Made by a program: the position numbers and the translations under genes
DNA from: Bacteroidales bacterium GP2
GTDB taxonomy: Bacteria; Bacteroidota; Bacteroidia; Bacteroidales; Muribaculaceae
DNA length: 9,808 nucleotides
Direction of reading: 5' to 3'
Assembly (NCBI GenBank): GCA_001701115.1
Contig: DAAJ01000032.1
Location: forward strand, 1,282-11,089
Notes under the pieces: model-generated
Told to the model about the DNA's origin: nothing
What the model saw: only the letters and a program-made list of their open reading frames with translations
The model's database searches: none
Shown here: positions 1 through 6,268 of the stretch, piece by piece
Numbering within the stretch: position 1 is the stretch's first letter
How the letters are laid out: every line of letters starts with the position of its first letter

Positions 1-65
1 ATAACAATAGGATAGAACGCATAGTTTTTGCGACCATGACGTTGCAGTCTAATTCTTGTTGCCAT
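1..65 (-). CDS. rpsP: 30S ribosomal protein bS16, N-terminal part (cut by window edge)
   Basis: The reverse complement from the ATG at 65-63 reads MATRIRLQRHGRKNYAFYPI and then V, the highly conserved opening of ribosomal protein bS16, a small 30S subunit protein that binds 16S rRNA and helps subunit assembly. Only 21 codons plus two bases are inside the window; the remainder lies beyond base 1. The frame is too short to stand out on length alone, so the call rests on the near-invariant N-terminal sequence. No Shine-Dalgarno is visible; the leader just before the ATG is A/T-rich, as is usual in Bacteroidetes. The gene points the same way as the upstream murU-like gene, but a 124-bp gap with its own promoter box suggests independent transcription. 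Confidence 0.93.
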   Translation of the reverse strand, partial: MATRIRLQRHGRKNYAFYPIV

Positions 66-109
66 TAAAAAATTTGTTTAAGTTTTGGTTTTGTATTGTT
101 TTGCGGGCA

Positions 110-117
110 CAAAGGTA
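110..117 (-). promoter_or_regulatory. rpsP promoter, -7 box
   Basis: On the minus strand this reads TACCTTTG, an exact match to the Bacteroidetes -7 consensus TAnnTTTG. It would place the transcript start near base 103, giving a leader of about 40 nt before the rpsP ATG. The -33 TTTG box is not well placed: minus-strand TTTG occurs at 133-130 (12-bp spacer) and 144-141 (23-bp spacer), whereas about 19-21 bp is usual. The location upstream of a ribosomal protein gene supports the call. Confidence 0.6.
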
Positions 118-141
118 GTGATTTTTAATCAAAATACTACC
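114..141. repeat. Imperfect inverted repeat overlapping the rpsP promoter
   Basis: On the plus strand GGTAGT (114-119), an unpaired G (120) and ATTTT (121-125) are mirrored by AAAAT (131-135) and ACTACC (136-141), with a 5-base centre TAATC. This makes an 11-bp stem with one bulge. One end overlaps the TACC half of the -7 box of rpsP, and the rest fills the spacer toward the -33 region. As DNA it could be an operator. As RNA from readthrough of the murU-like gene it could be a weak stem, but it lacks a U-tract, so it is not a convincing terminator. Confidence 0.45.
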
Positions 142-189
142 AAAAGCTGCTCTTTTTTAAAGGAAAAAGGCAGAAAATCCAATTTCACA

Positions 190-927
190 TCAAGAAAATG
201 ACTCACGGGCTTTCAAAAGTGTCTCCATTTTACCAATATCAAACCATCGATACGGCTGCTCCGGCACATAGCCTATTATATTAAGGAGTGAACATGCGGA
301 GGCATAAAAGGGCGTTGTGGAGAATACAGGTCCAAAGTTATCCGCATATTTACGAAGAAGCGGAAATATGGATGGATTAACCACTGACACACCACCAAAG
401 GCAAGGCATTTTAATACGCTGACATCAAGCCCCACAGGGATAGTTTCATCAGTTCCTATTCTTGCCCAACCTTTGAGCCTTAATGAATCATCATACACAA
501 ATGTACGGCTGCTCACACGATTTTGGGCAAGCAGAGTGACATCCGCACCCGTAGATATATGTGAGTCCACCATATCTTTCAAGGAGAAATCTGTGAGTAT
601 GTCTGCATTATGCACTATAAAAGGTCCAGTACCGTCAAGCCATCCTGCCGCTGCAAGGATTCCGCCACCTGTATCAAGCAACCTTGCCGACTCATCGCTT
701 ACAATAAAATCTATCCCGAAATTATTATTTGCTTGCAGGTATGTGCGAATCATTTCGGGGAAATGGTGGACATTAACAACTATTGTACCCACACCTATAT
801 TAATAAGCTTCCTTATAACGCGCCCCAGCATCGGCATACCCCCGACCTCAACAAGCGCTTTCGGCATATTATCGGTAATTGGTCTCAGACGAGTACCGAG
901 CCCCGCGGCAAAAACCATAGCCTTCAT
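190..927 (-). CDS. murU: MurU-like sugar-1-phosphate nucleotidyltransferase
   Basis: A 245-residue NTP-transferase family protein. It opens with the nucleotide-binding signature GLGTRLRP (9-16), followed by PKAL with the conserved Lys23. NVHH at 52-55, TGGG at 86-89 and the metal-binding NAD motif ending at Asp109 follow, and a C-terminal WFDIG supplies the probable second metal ligand Asp230. The length fits single-domain enzymes such as Pseudomonas MurU, without the extra beta-helix domain of GlmU or GlgC types. The inferred reaction is UTP plus N-acetylmuramate-alpha-1-phosphate giving UDP-MurNAc, in the cytoplasm. The main support for that substrate is the AmgK-like kinase gene ending 9 bp upstream, the classic partner. 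The sequence TAAGGAAT just before the ATG is slightly Shine-Dalgarno-like and includes the stop of the kinase, suggesting coupled translation. Without the context, a mannose-1-phosphate or heptose-phosphate nucleotidyltransferase would be possible. Confidence 0.8.
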   Translation of the reverse strand: MKAMVFAAGLGTRLRPITDNMPKALVEVGGMPMLGRVIRKLINIGVGTIVVNVHHFPEMIRTYLQANNNFGIDFIVSDESARLLDTGGGILAAAGWLDGTGPFIVHNADILTDFSLKDMVDSHISTGADVTLLAQNRVSSRTFVYDDSLRLKGWARIGTDETIPVGLDVSVLKCLAFGGVSVVNPSIFPLLRKYADNFGPVFSTTPFYASACSLLNIIGYVPEQPYRWFDIGKMETLLKARESFS

Positions 928-936
928 ATAAATTCC

Positions 937-2358
937 TTATATGGTTTCACTTATTTTTCTTTCACGATGTATTATACGCACCTCAACACCAAATCGCTCC
1001 TTAATATGTTTTGCTGTCTGCTCGGCACAGTATACTGAGCGGTGGCGTCCGCCAGTACATCCAAAAAATACGCTCAAGGAGGTAAACCCACGTGACATAT
1101 AACGCTCTACAGAGTAATCAACAAGGCTCCACGCGGAAGATAGAAACCCTTGCACCTCTCCCCTTTCCTCAAGAAATTTTATTACCGGCTCATCCCTACC
1201 GGTCAGAGGTTTATATTCATCATATCGCCCGGGATTATGGAGCGCGCGGCAATCAAAAACAAATCCACCTCCATTCCCGCTGTTATCCTCCGGCATACCC
1301 ATTTTGTACGCAAAACTGCCGACAGTCACCACCAGTGGTCCTGATACAAGAGTTGGTTTGCGAAAAGATGGATTTCCGGCAATCAAACATAATACACGAT
1401 GCAGTTCCGGCAAATCCGGGAAATTTCCTGCGAGAAGCTCACGGATATTATCAACTGCGGCAGGAATGCTTTTAATGAAATGCTCTTTCCTTTTCACCAA
1501 CCCCAAGAAGCCGTAGGCACCAAGCACCTGCAAAGTACGGAGGAGGACAAAAAGCGGAAGATTGTCCTTAAGCGACTGAGATTTTGAAGTGAGCACCGGA
1601 GAGGATGCTATATAAACACCAAACAGATGTTGCCGGAGTGATGCCGGGAAAGCGGCACGCGCCTGCCATAAGAAAGAAACAACATCATAGAGCCCGCACC
1701 CTTTACGCGCACCCTGGAAATCTATAAAAACTGGAAACTCGCCTTGCTCGTCAAGCATAATGTTCCTGCTTTGGCAATCGCGCAAGATAATTGCGTCCAT
1801 GCCACAGGATTCTATCATCCCGACTAAATGCACAAAATCATTTTCCAGCTTCTCCTCATCAAACTCTATGCCCGCGGGCTTAAGGAAAGAATATTTGAAG
1901 TAGTTCAAATCCCATGTAATTGCACGCGCATCCATAGCGCCGCGAGGATAGCATGATGTGAAGTCAAAATCATTATAGCCAGCAGTATGAAAATCAGCAA
2001 GATGTCGCATTATCTCTTCAAGCAGCATTACTTCATGTCTGCCATACTCCCCCTTCTCACGGCTTTTAGCAAGATAATCGAATAGAGATACTGTACCGGC
2101 GCTTGTCTGCAAATATGCCATTCTATCAGCACTCACGACAAGGACTTGCGGAACAGGGAGACCCATTTCTGAAAAACGGGAAGCCATATATATAAATGCC
2201 TCGTTTTCCGCTTTAGAGACTCCGATAGTGCCTATGTATTCCCCTGCATCTCCACTAACGCGAAAATATCTCCGTTCCGACCCCGCCCCTGCAAGAGGAA
2301 CAATACAGTCCGGATATGAACCTGTCAATTCTTTGTATAAATCGCCTAACCGTTGCAT
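937..2358 (-). CDS. amgK: AmgK-like amino-sugar kinase fused to a RapZ C-terminal domain
   Basis: A 473-residue two-domain cytoplasmic protein. Residues about 1-330 are an aminoglycoside phosphotransferase/choline kinase fold of the AmgK type: a nucleotide-loop region GAGSERRYF (24-32), a catalytic loop LRDCQSRN (192-199; Asp194 the likely base, Asn199 a metal ligand) and IDFQGAR (212-218) with Asp213 as metal ligand. AmgK enzymes phosphorylate the anomeric hydroxyl of MurNAc or GlcNAc. Residues about 341-470 match the C-terminal half of RapZ: FDCRALHNP (368-376), PLTGRD (384-389), FGCTGGRHRS (432-441) and a final HRER. In E. coli RapZ this half binds glucosamine-6-phosphate. The Walker-A ATPase half of RapZ is absent. 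The frame stays open upstream to 2451, but the ATG at 2358 was chosen because family members begin near MQRLGDLYKE and because a promoter box lies inside the longer version. It is transcribed with the murU-like gene. Confidence 0.82.
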   Translation of the reverse strand: MQRLGDLYKELTGSYPDCIVPLAGAGSERRYFRVSGDAGEYIGTIGVSKAENEAFIYMASRFSEMGLPVPQVLVVSADRMAYLQTSAGTVSLFDYLAKSREKGEYGRHEVMLLEEIMRHLADFHTAGYNDFDFTSCYPRGAMDARAITWDLNYFKYSFLKPAGIEFDEEKLENDFVHLVGMIESCGMDAIILRDCQSRNIMLDEQGEFPVFIDFQGARKGCGLYDVVSFLWQARAAFPASLRQHLFGVYIASSPVLTSKSQSLKDNLPLFVLLRTLQVLGAYGFLGLVKRKEHFIKSIPAAVDNIRELLAGNFPDLPELHRVLCLIAGNPSFRKPTLVSGPLVVTVGSFAYKMGMPEDNSGNGGGFVFDCRALHNPGRYDEYKPLTGRDEPVIKFLEERGEVQGFLSSAWSLVDYSVERYMSRGFTSLSVFFGCTGGRHRSVYCAEQTAKHIKERFGVEVRIIHRERKISETI

Positions 2359-2377
2359 AAAAATGTGATTTATCCCG

Positions 2378-2385
2378 CAAAGGTA
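2378..2385 (-). promoter_or_regulatory. Promoter -7 box of the amgK-murU operon
   Basis: The minus strand reads TACCTTTG, an exact TAnnTTTG match. Transcription would begin near base 2371, leaving only about a dozen bases before the ATG at 2358. No TTTG is found at the usual -33 distance, so the upstream half is weak. The box decides the start codon: it sits inside the longer open frame that runs to 2451, so that extension would probably not be transcribed from here. Confidence 0.55.
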
Positions 2386-2438
2386 CGTTGAAAATTCATT
2401 TTTTAGTGTATGCCGCACTCTCTTTGCTTCCATTTTAT

Positions 2439-2446
2439 TACTTTTG
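2439..2446 (+). promoter_or_regulatory. Promoter -7 box of the aroE operon
   Basis: The plus strand reads TACTTTTG, matching TAnnTTTG. The transcript would start near 2452-2453, giving a leader of about 22 nt. A TTTG occurs at 2423-2426, but the 12-bp spacer is too short for a normal -33 box. With the opposite-facing box at 2378-2385 this makes a compact divergent promoter region between amgK and aroE. Confidence 0.5.
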
Positions 2447-2452
2447 TACATT

Positions 2453-2472
2453 AATTATCCTCAAATTATCCT
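2453..2472 (+). repeat. Short direct repeat in the aroE leader
   Basis: AATTATCCT occurs at 2453-2461 and again at 2464-2472, an 11-bp period, ending three bases before the aroE ATG. It covers nearly the whole predicted leader. It may be a protein-binding site on one helix face, a translation-level element, or chance in A/T-rich sequence. Confidence 0.4.
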
Positions 2473-2474
2473 AT

Positions 2475-3230
2475 ATGCTTAAACAGCCCGCCAATCTTTA
2501 CGGTCTCATCGGTTTTCCGCTCGGACACTCCTTTTCACAGGACTATTTCAACAAGATGTTTGAATCTGAAGGCATTGATGCCAGATACATAAATTTTGAA
2601 CTTGAAGACATAGGCGAGCTCATGGAAGTAGTTGCGCAATACCCTAACCTACGTGGTCTGAACGTTACCATTCCATATAAGGAGCAGGTAATACCGTACA
2701 TGGATGAAATGGATGAAAATGCGGCAAAAATAGGCGCTGTCAATGTAATAAAATTTATTGGAAGCGGTGCGAACCTGAAATTCAAGGGATATAATTCAGA
2801 TGTGATAGGTTTTACCGACTCCATTGCTCCCCTGCTTAATGACCATCGCAAAAAAGCTCTTATATTAGGCACTGGCGGCGCGGCGAAAGCTGTGTACTGC
2901 GGTCTTGCCAACCTTGGGGTAGAAAGCACCTATGTTTCACGAACCAGCCGCCCAGGCGTACTGACTTATTCAGAGCTTACCCCCGAGGTCATGGAGGAAC
3001 ATAAGGTTATTGTGAATACCACTCCTCTTGGAATGTACCCGCATGTTGATGAATGCCCGGATATTCCATACGACCTTCTTACACCTGAGCATCTGTGCTA
3101 TGACCTGCTGTACAATCCGGATGTGACATTATTCATGAAGAAATCGGCAGAGAATGGCGCAGAGACAAAAAACGGTCTTGAAATGCTTTTGCTTCAAGCA
3201 TTTGCCGCATGGCAGATTTGGAACCAATAA
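2475..3230 (+). CDS. aroE: Shikimate dehydrogenase (NADP+)
   Basis: A 251-residue cytoplasmic enzyme that reduces 3-dehydroshikimate to shikimate with NADPH, a step of the chorismate pathway to aromatic amino acids and folate. The substrate-binding half shows GFPLGHSFSQ (13-22), NVTIPYKE with catalytic Lys69, GAVN (87-90) and GYNSDVIG (105-112) with the paired Asp109. The dinucleotide half shows LGTGGAAKA (131-139), VSRTSR (154-159) at the position that normally binds the 2'-phosphate of NADP, NTTPLGM (181-187), YDLLYNP and a terminal NGLEMLLLQA. All expected catalytic residues are present. The frame is open back to 2388, but family proteins begin about ten residues before GFPLGHS, which fits the ATG at 2475 and the promoter box just upstream. 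It leads a run with the transporter gene 16 bp downstream and comEC. Confidence 0.95.
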   Translation: MLKQPANLYGLIGFPLGHSFSQDYFNKMFESEGIDARYINFELEDIGELMEVVAQYPNLRGLNVTIPYKEQVIPYMDEMDENAAKIGAVNVIKFIGSGANLKFKGYNSDVIGFTDSIAPLLNDHRKKALILGTGGAAKAVYCGLANLGVESTYVSRTSRPGVLTYSELTPEVMEEHKVIVNTTPLGMYPHVDECPDIPYDLLTPEHLCYDLLYNPDVTLFMKKSAENGAETKNGLEMLLLQAFAAWQIWNQ

Positions 3231-3246
3231 TTATTCTACATAAAAT

Positions 3247-4221
3247 ATGAAAGAGACGTCGAAGAGCAATATGCTCACAACTTCTAAAATTGTTTATATC
3301 TGCCTTATTGTGCTCTGCTTGTTTCCTTTTGACAAGTTAGGCATGAAACAGTATATCACACCTGCGGTCGCATTGTTCCTCGGACTTGTGTATGCAATGC
3401 TTTTTGAATGCCCTTACCCGAAATTCAATAAAAAGACTTCAAAATATTTGCTCCAAGTTTCTGTTGTCGGACTCGGATTTGGAATGAATGTAACTGAATC
3501 ACTTAAAAGCGGCAGCGAAGGAATGATGTTCACTATTGCCTCGGTATTTGGGGTAATGGTAATCGGTGTACTCTTCGGATGGTGGCTACATATAAACCGC
3601 AAGACTGCTTACCTTATATCTTCAGGCACTGCAATCTGCGGTGGAAGTGCCATTGCAGCCGTTGGTCCGGTACTGAAAGCCAGTAGCCACGAAATGGCGG
3701 TTTCACTCGGTGTGATCTTTATTCTCAACGCCATCGCACTTTTCATTTTCCCTCCTATCGGACGATTCTTTGAAATGAGTGATGCGCAGTTCGGCACATG
3801 GGCGGCGATTGCTATTCACGACACCTCATCAGTTGTAGGCGCAGGAGAAGCCTACGGACCGGAGGCGCTCAAACTTGCTACCCTTATCAAGCTGACCCGT
3901 GCGCTCTGGATTATACCTCTTGCATTCGTCACAATGGCTATATTCCGCGACAAGACAGCCAAGGTGTCTATTCCCTGGTTTATTTTCCTTTTCGTTGCGG
4001 CAATGATCATAAACACATATTGCGGGCTGCCTGCTGCATTTAGTGAATGGTGCGTATGGCTTGCAAAAAAAGGACTTGTACTTACCTTGCTTCTCATTGG
4101 TGCATCACTTTCCCTTAAGACAATCAAGGCTGTAGGAGTAAAACCTCTTTTGCTTGCAATACTGCTTTGGATAGTAATTGGTGTAAGCAGCTTCCTTGTT
4201 GTCCGCGCAACAATAGCATAA
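3247..4221 (+). CDS. YeiH-family membrane transporter (putative sulfate exporter family)
   Basis: A 324-residue inner-membrane protein with roughly nine or ten hydrophobic segments. Diagnostic motifs of the YeiH/UPF0324 family are present: VVGLGFGMN (73-81), SSGTAICGGSAIAA (125-138) and AIAIHDTSSVVGAG (187-200). The two Gly/Ser/Thr-rich stretches resemble mirrored re-entrant or substrate-binding regions, suggesting an internal two-half layout. Databases name the family putative sulfate exporter on limited evidence, so the substrate is open. It starts 16 bp after aroE and ends 10 bp before the comEC start, so co-transcription is likely. There is no shared pathway that I can see. An ATG at 3271 (residue 9) is a possible alternative start. 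Confidence 0.85.
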   Translation: MKETSKSNMLTTSKIVYICLIVLCLFPFDKLGMKQYITPAVALFLGLVYAMLFECPYPKFNKKTSKYLLQVSVVGLGFGMNVTESLKSGSEGMMFTIASVFGVMVIGVLFGWWLHINRKTAYLISSGTAICGGSAIAAVGPVLKASSHEMAVSLGVIFILNAIALFIFPPIGRFFEMSDAQFGTWAAIAIHDTSSVVGAGEAYGPEALKLATLIKLTRALWIIPLAFVTMAIFRDKTAKVSIPWFIFLFVAAMIINTYCGLPAAFSEWCVWLAKKGLVLTLLLIGASLSLKTIKAVGVKPLLLAILLWIVIGVSSFLVVRATIA

Positions 4222-4231
4222 CAAGCGGAAA

Positions 4232-6268
4232 TTGAAAGCACCTCTCTCCTTAATACCGCTTCTTCCTGTAACACTTGCTTTTGTTGCCGGAATAATACTC
4301 TCATACTTGGGAGCACCTATATGGTGCACCGGGGTGTGGGTCATTGCGGGAATTACACTTGCATTATTGCGGTACCGCTATTATGCCACTCTTGCAATTG
4401 CTGTTGCACTCGGGCAAACAGATATGTGGATTCAGCAACCAAACGAATCCATCATAAAATACCTGTCAGGTGAGAGATATATAGAAGCTGATGTCCTTGC
4501 AGTAAGGGAATCGGAAACTTCACGCACCTTACGTGTAAAGATTATTTCAGCAGGAAAAGATTCAACTGATATGAGCCGGATTCCGAATGTGCTTTCGCAC
4601 ATCGTGATTCCGGCTTTTTTGCCCTCCATATCTTCCGGTGACAGAATTGTGCTTATGGCTAATATGTCAAAGCCTGATTCAATACAATATTTTCCTGAAC
4701 AACTGACATACAAAAGGATTCTTGACCGGCAAGGTATTGCGATATCAGGACTCGCAATTCCAGAAAACATCTACAGTATACATAAATCGCCATCTATCTA
4801 TCTTAAATTTGTCCGGCTCAGGAATAACATCCAGAACCTTATATTACGAAGCCGCCTTGATAGCCACACTAAAGAGTTTCTTGTTACCGCTATAACAGGC
4901 GACGATTCTATTCTTGACGAGGAAACACGGAAATCATTTGCTACAGCCGGCACCGCTCATATACTCGCACTAAGCGGACTACATGTTGCAATAATAGCGG
5001 CACTATGCTCATTTATTCTTCTTCCACTTATATTCGTGCAATATCTACGCAAATGGAGAGCTATCGTTATCATCTTATTATTGTGGATTTTTGCCGTAAT
5101 GACCGGATTATCACCGTCTGTCACACGCGCGGTAATAATCGCCTCATCACTTCTACTTGCCTCACTATTACAACGGAGGCATAGCTCTTTCAACGCATTA
5201 TGCCTTGCAGCTATTGCAATTCTACTATTTGACCCGAGAGCGCTGTTCAACATAAGTTTTCAACTGAGTTTTGCAGCTGTATGCGGCATATTATTATTTG
5301 GCAGGAGACTTAATCCTGCAAATCAGAGGATTCGCTCCCAATACATAACAATCGGGTTTATAACCATGAGCATAGGCGCAATGCTTGCAACAGGAATTAT
5401 TTCCAGCTACTATTTCCACTCTTTACCTATATATTTCTTAGCTTCAAATGTACTCATAGCACCAGTTCTCACACCACTAATCGGTGGAGGATTACTCCTT
5501 ATTATATTAGAGGCTACCGCAATCCCGTCTGGATGGCTATGCAATATACTTAACACCTTGTATAGCTGGATTACTGGAGTGTGCAACACAATAGCTTCGC
5601 TTCCCGGGGCTGAAATAAAACATATCACTGTGTCAGGCATTGCAATGATTATATGGTTTATTACAATCGTAATGCTTGCCATGTGGATATATAGACGAAA
5701 GAAGTTTTATGCTGTTGCAACCTGCACATCGTTCCTTTCCTTTATCATATTAATATTTTTCCCTATAAAGCCAGAACCTTATGGTGTGTATATTATTCCG
5801 GGAACTTACCGCACTGACATAGCAGTTTGCACTCCGGGAAGAGTTAACATAATAACTACCGCAGGAAGACATGAACATGAAAAAGTGAAGGAATCATCTT
5901 TAAGAGCTTTTTCTGACTACATGGCGTCAAGGAGCATTGACTCATTAAGCGTTACGGCTGATAATTTCAGCAACTCTATTGTAAAGTACACGCATCCTAT
6001 TCTGAGCACCCACAACAGTCACATTCTTATTGTTGATTCAACACCACTTTTAAAGCCAGGAAATAAATTCGACTATATACTTGTTTGCCGCGGCTATAGG
6101 GGTACTATTTCTGAACTTATAAACCTTTACAGTGCCAATTTCGTGATTTTAAGCGGTGACCTCCACCCAAAACGACACGCCAATTACGAAAATGAGTGTA
6201 AAGCACACAACATCAAATATACATCCTTGAAGGATAGCCCTTTTAAAAATCTTCTTTCATCCGATTAA
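4232..6268 (+). CDS. comEC: ComEC/Rec2-family DNA-uptake channel, without a competent beta-lactamase-type domain
   Basis: A 678-residue polytopic inner-membrane protein. Hydrophobic segments and a soluble DUF4131-like region occupy about residues 1-200. The Competence domain core, about 215-490, contains TAITGDD, then AGTAHILALSGLHVAII (LALSGLHV near 244-251), VTRAVIIASS and FNISFQLSFAAV. ComEC translocates single-stranded DNA into the cytoplasm during natural transformation. Many homologues end in a metallo-beta-lactamase-like domain with HxHxDH. Here the tail (about 519-678) has no such motif and looks like a reduced remnant. The start is TTG at 4232: the frame is closed by a TAG at 4214-4216, no ATG lies between, and the hydrophobic N-terminus begins right there. 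It is the last gene of the aroE run and overlaps the 3' end of folK on the other strand. Confidence 0.88.
   Translation: MKAPLSLIPLLPVTLAFVAGIILSYLGAPIWCTGVWVIAGITLALLRYRYYATLAIAVALGQTDMWIQQPNESIIKYLSGERYIEADVLAVRESETSRTLRVKIISAGKDSTDMSRIPNVLSHIVIPAFLPSISSGDRIVLMANMSKPDSIQYFPEQLTYKRILDRQGIAISGLAIPENIYSIHKSPSIYLKFVRLRNNIQNLILRSRLDSHTKEFLVTAITGDDSILDEETRKSFATAGTAHILALSGLHVAIIAALCSFILLPLIFVQYLRKWRAIVIILLLWIFAVMTGLSPSVTRAVIIASSLLLASLLQRRHSSFNALCLAAIAILLFDPRALFNISFQLSFAAVCGILLFGRRLNPANQRIRSQYITIGFITMSIGAMLATGIISSYYFHSLPIYFLASNVLIAPVLTPLIGGGLLLIILEATAIPSGWLCNILNTLYSWITGVCNTIASLPGAEIKHITVSGIAMIIWFITIVMLAMWIYRRKKFYAVATCTSFLSFIILIFFPIKPEPYGVYIIPGTYRTDIAVCTPGRVNIITTAGRHEHEKVKESSLRAFSDYMASRSIDSLSVTADNFSNSIVKYTHPILSTHNSHILIVDSTPLLKPGNKFDYILVCRGYRGTISELINLYSANFVILSGDLHPKRHANYENECKAHNIKYTSLKDSPFKNLLSSD
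4574..4620 (+). terminator. Terminator-like hairpin inside comEC
   Basis: Arms 4574-4592 and 4597-4615 pair at 15 of 19 positions: seven G/C-rich pairs (AGCCGGA with TCCGGCT), a T-T mismatch, two pairs, a 3x3 internal loop and six pairs (ATGTGC with GCACAT), closed by a TTTC loop. Six T residues (4615-4620) follow at once, as in an intrinsic terminator. It lies about 340 bases into comEC, so it would have to be suppressed by translation for full-length message. It may be a chance structure. Confidence 0.4.

Noticed and set aside
317..931. 204-codon plus-strand open frame opposite the murU-like gene
   Set aside because: It is the antisense shadow of a strongly conserved nucleotidyltransferase, with low-complexity Ser/Thr/Pro-rich content and no family motif.
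2359..2451. 31-residue N-terminal extension of the kinase
   Set aside because: A TAnnTTTG promoter box on the same strand lies inside it, and family proteins begin near the ATG at 2358.
2388..2474. 29-residue hydrophobic N-terminal extension of aroE, resembling a signal peptide
   Set aside because: Shikimate dehydrogenase is cytoplasmic, the ATG at 2475 gives the family-typical length, and the aroE promoter box lies inside the extension.
3852..4316. 154-codon minus-strand open frame across the transporter/comEC junction
   Set aside because: It is antisense to two confident genes, has no motif, and spans their junction.
6223..6235. ATCCT-TGA-AGGAT mini-hairpin near the 3' ends of comEC and folK
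   Set aside because: The stem has only five pairs and no T-tract follows it on the minus strand; on the plus strand it precedes the stop codon. Too weak for a terminator.
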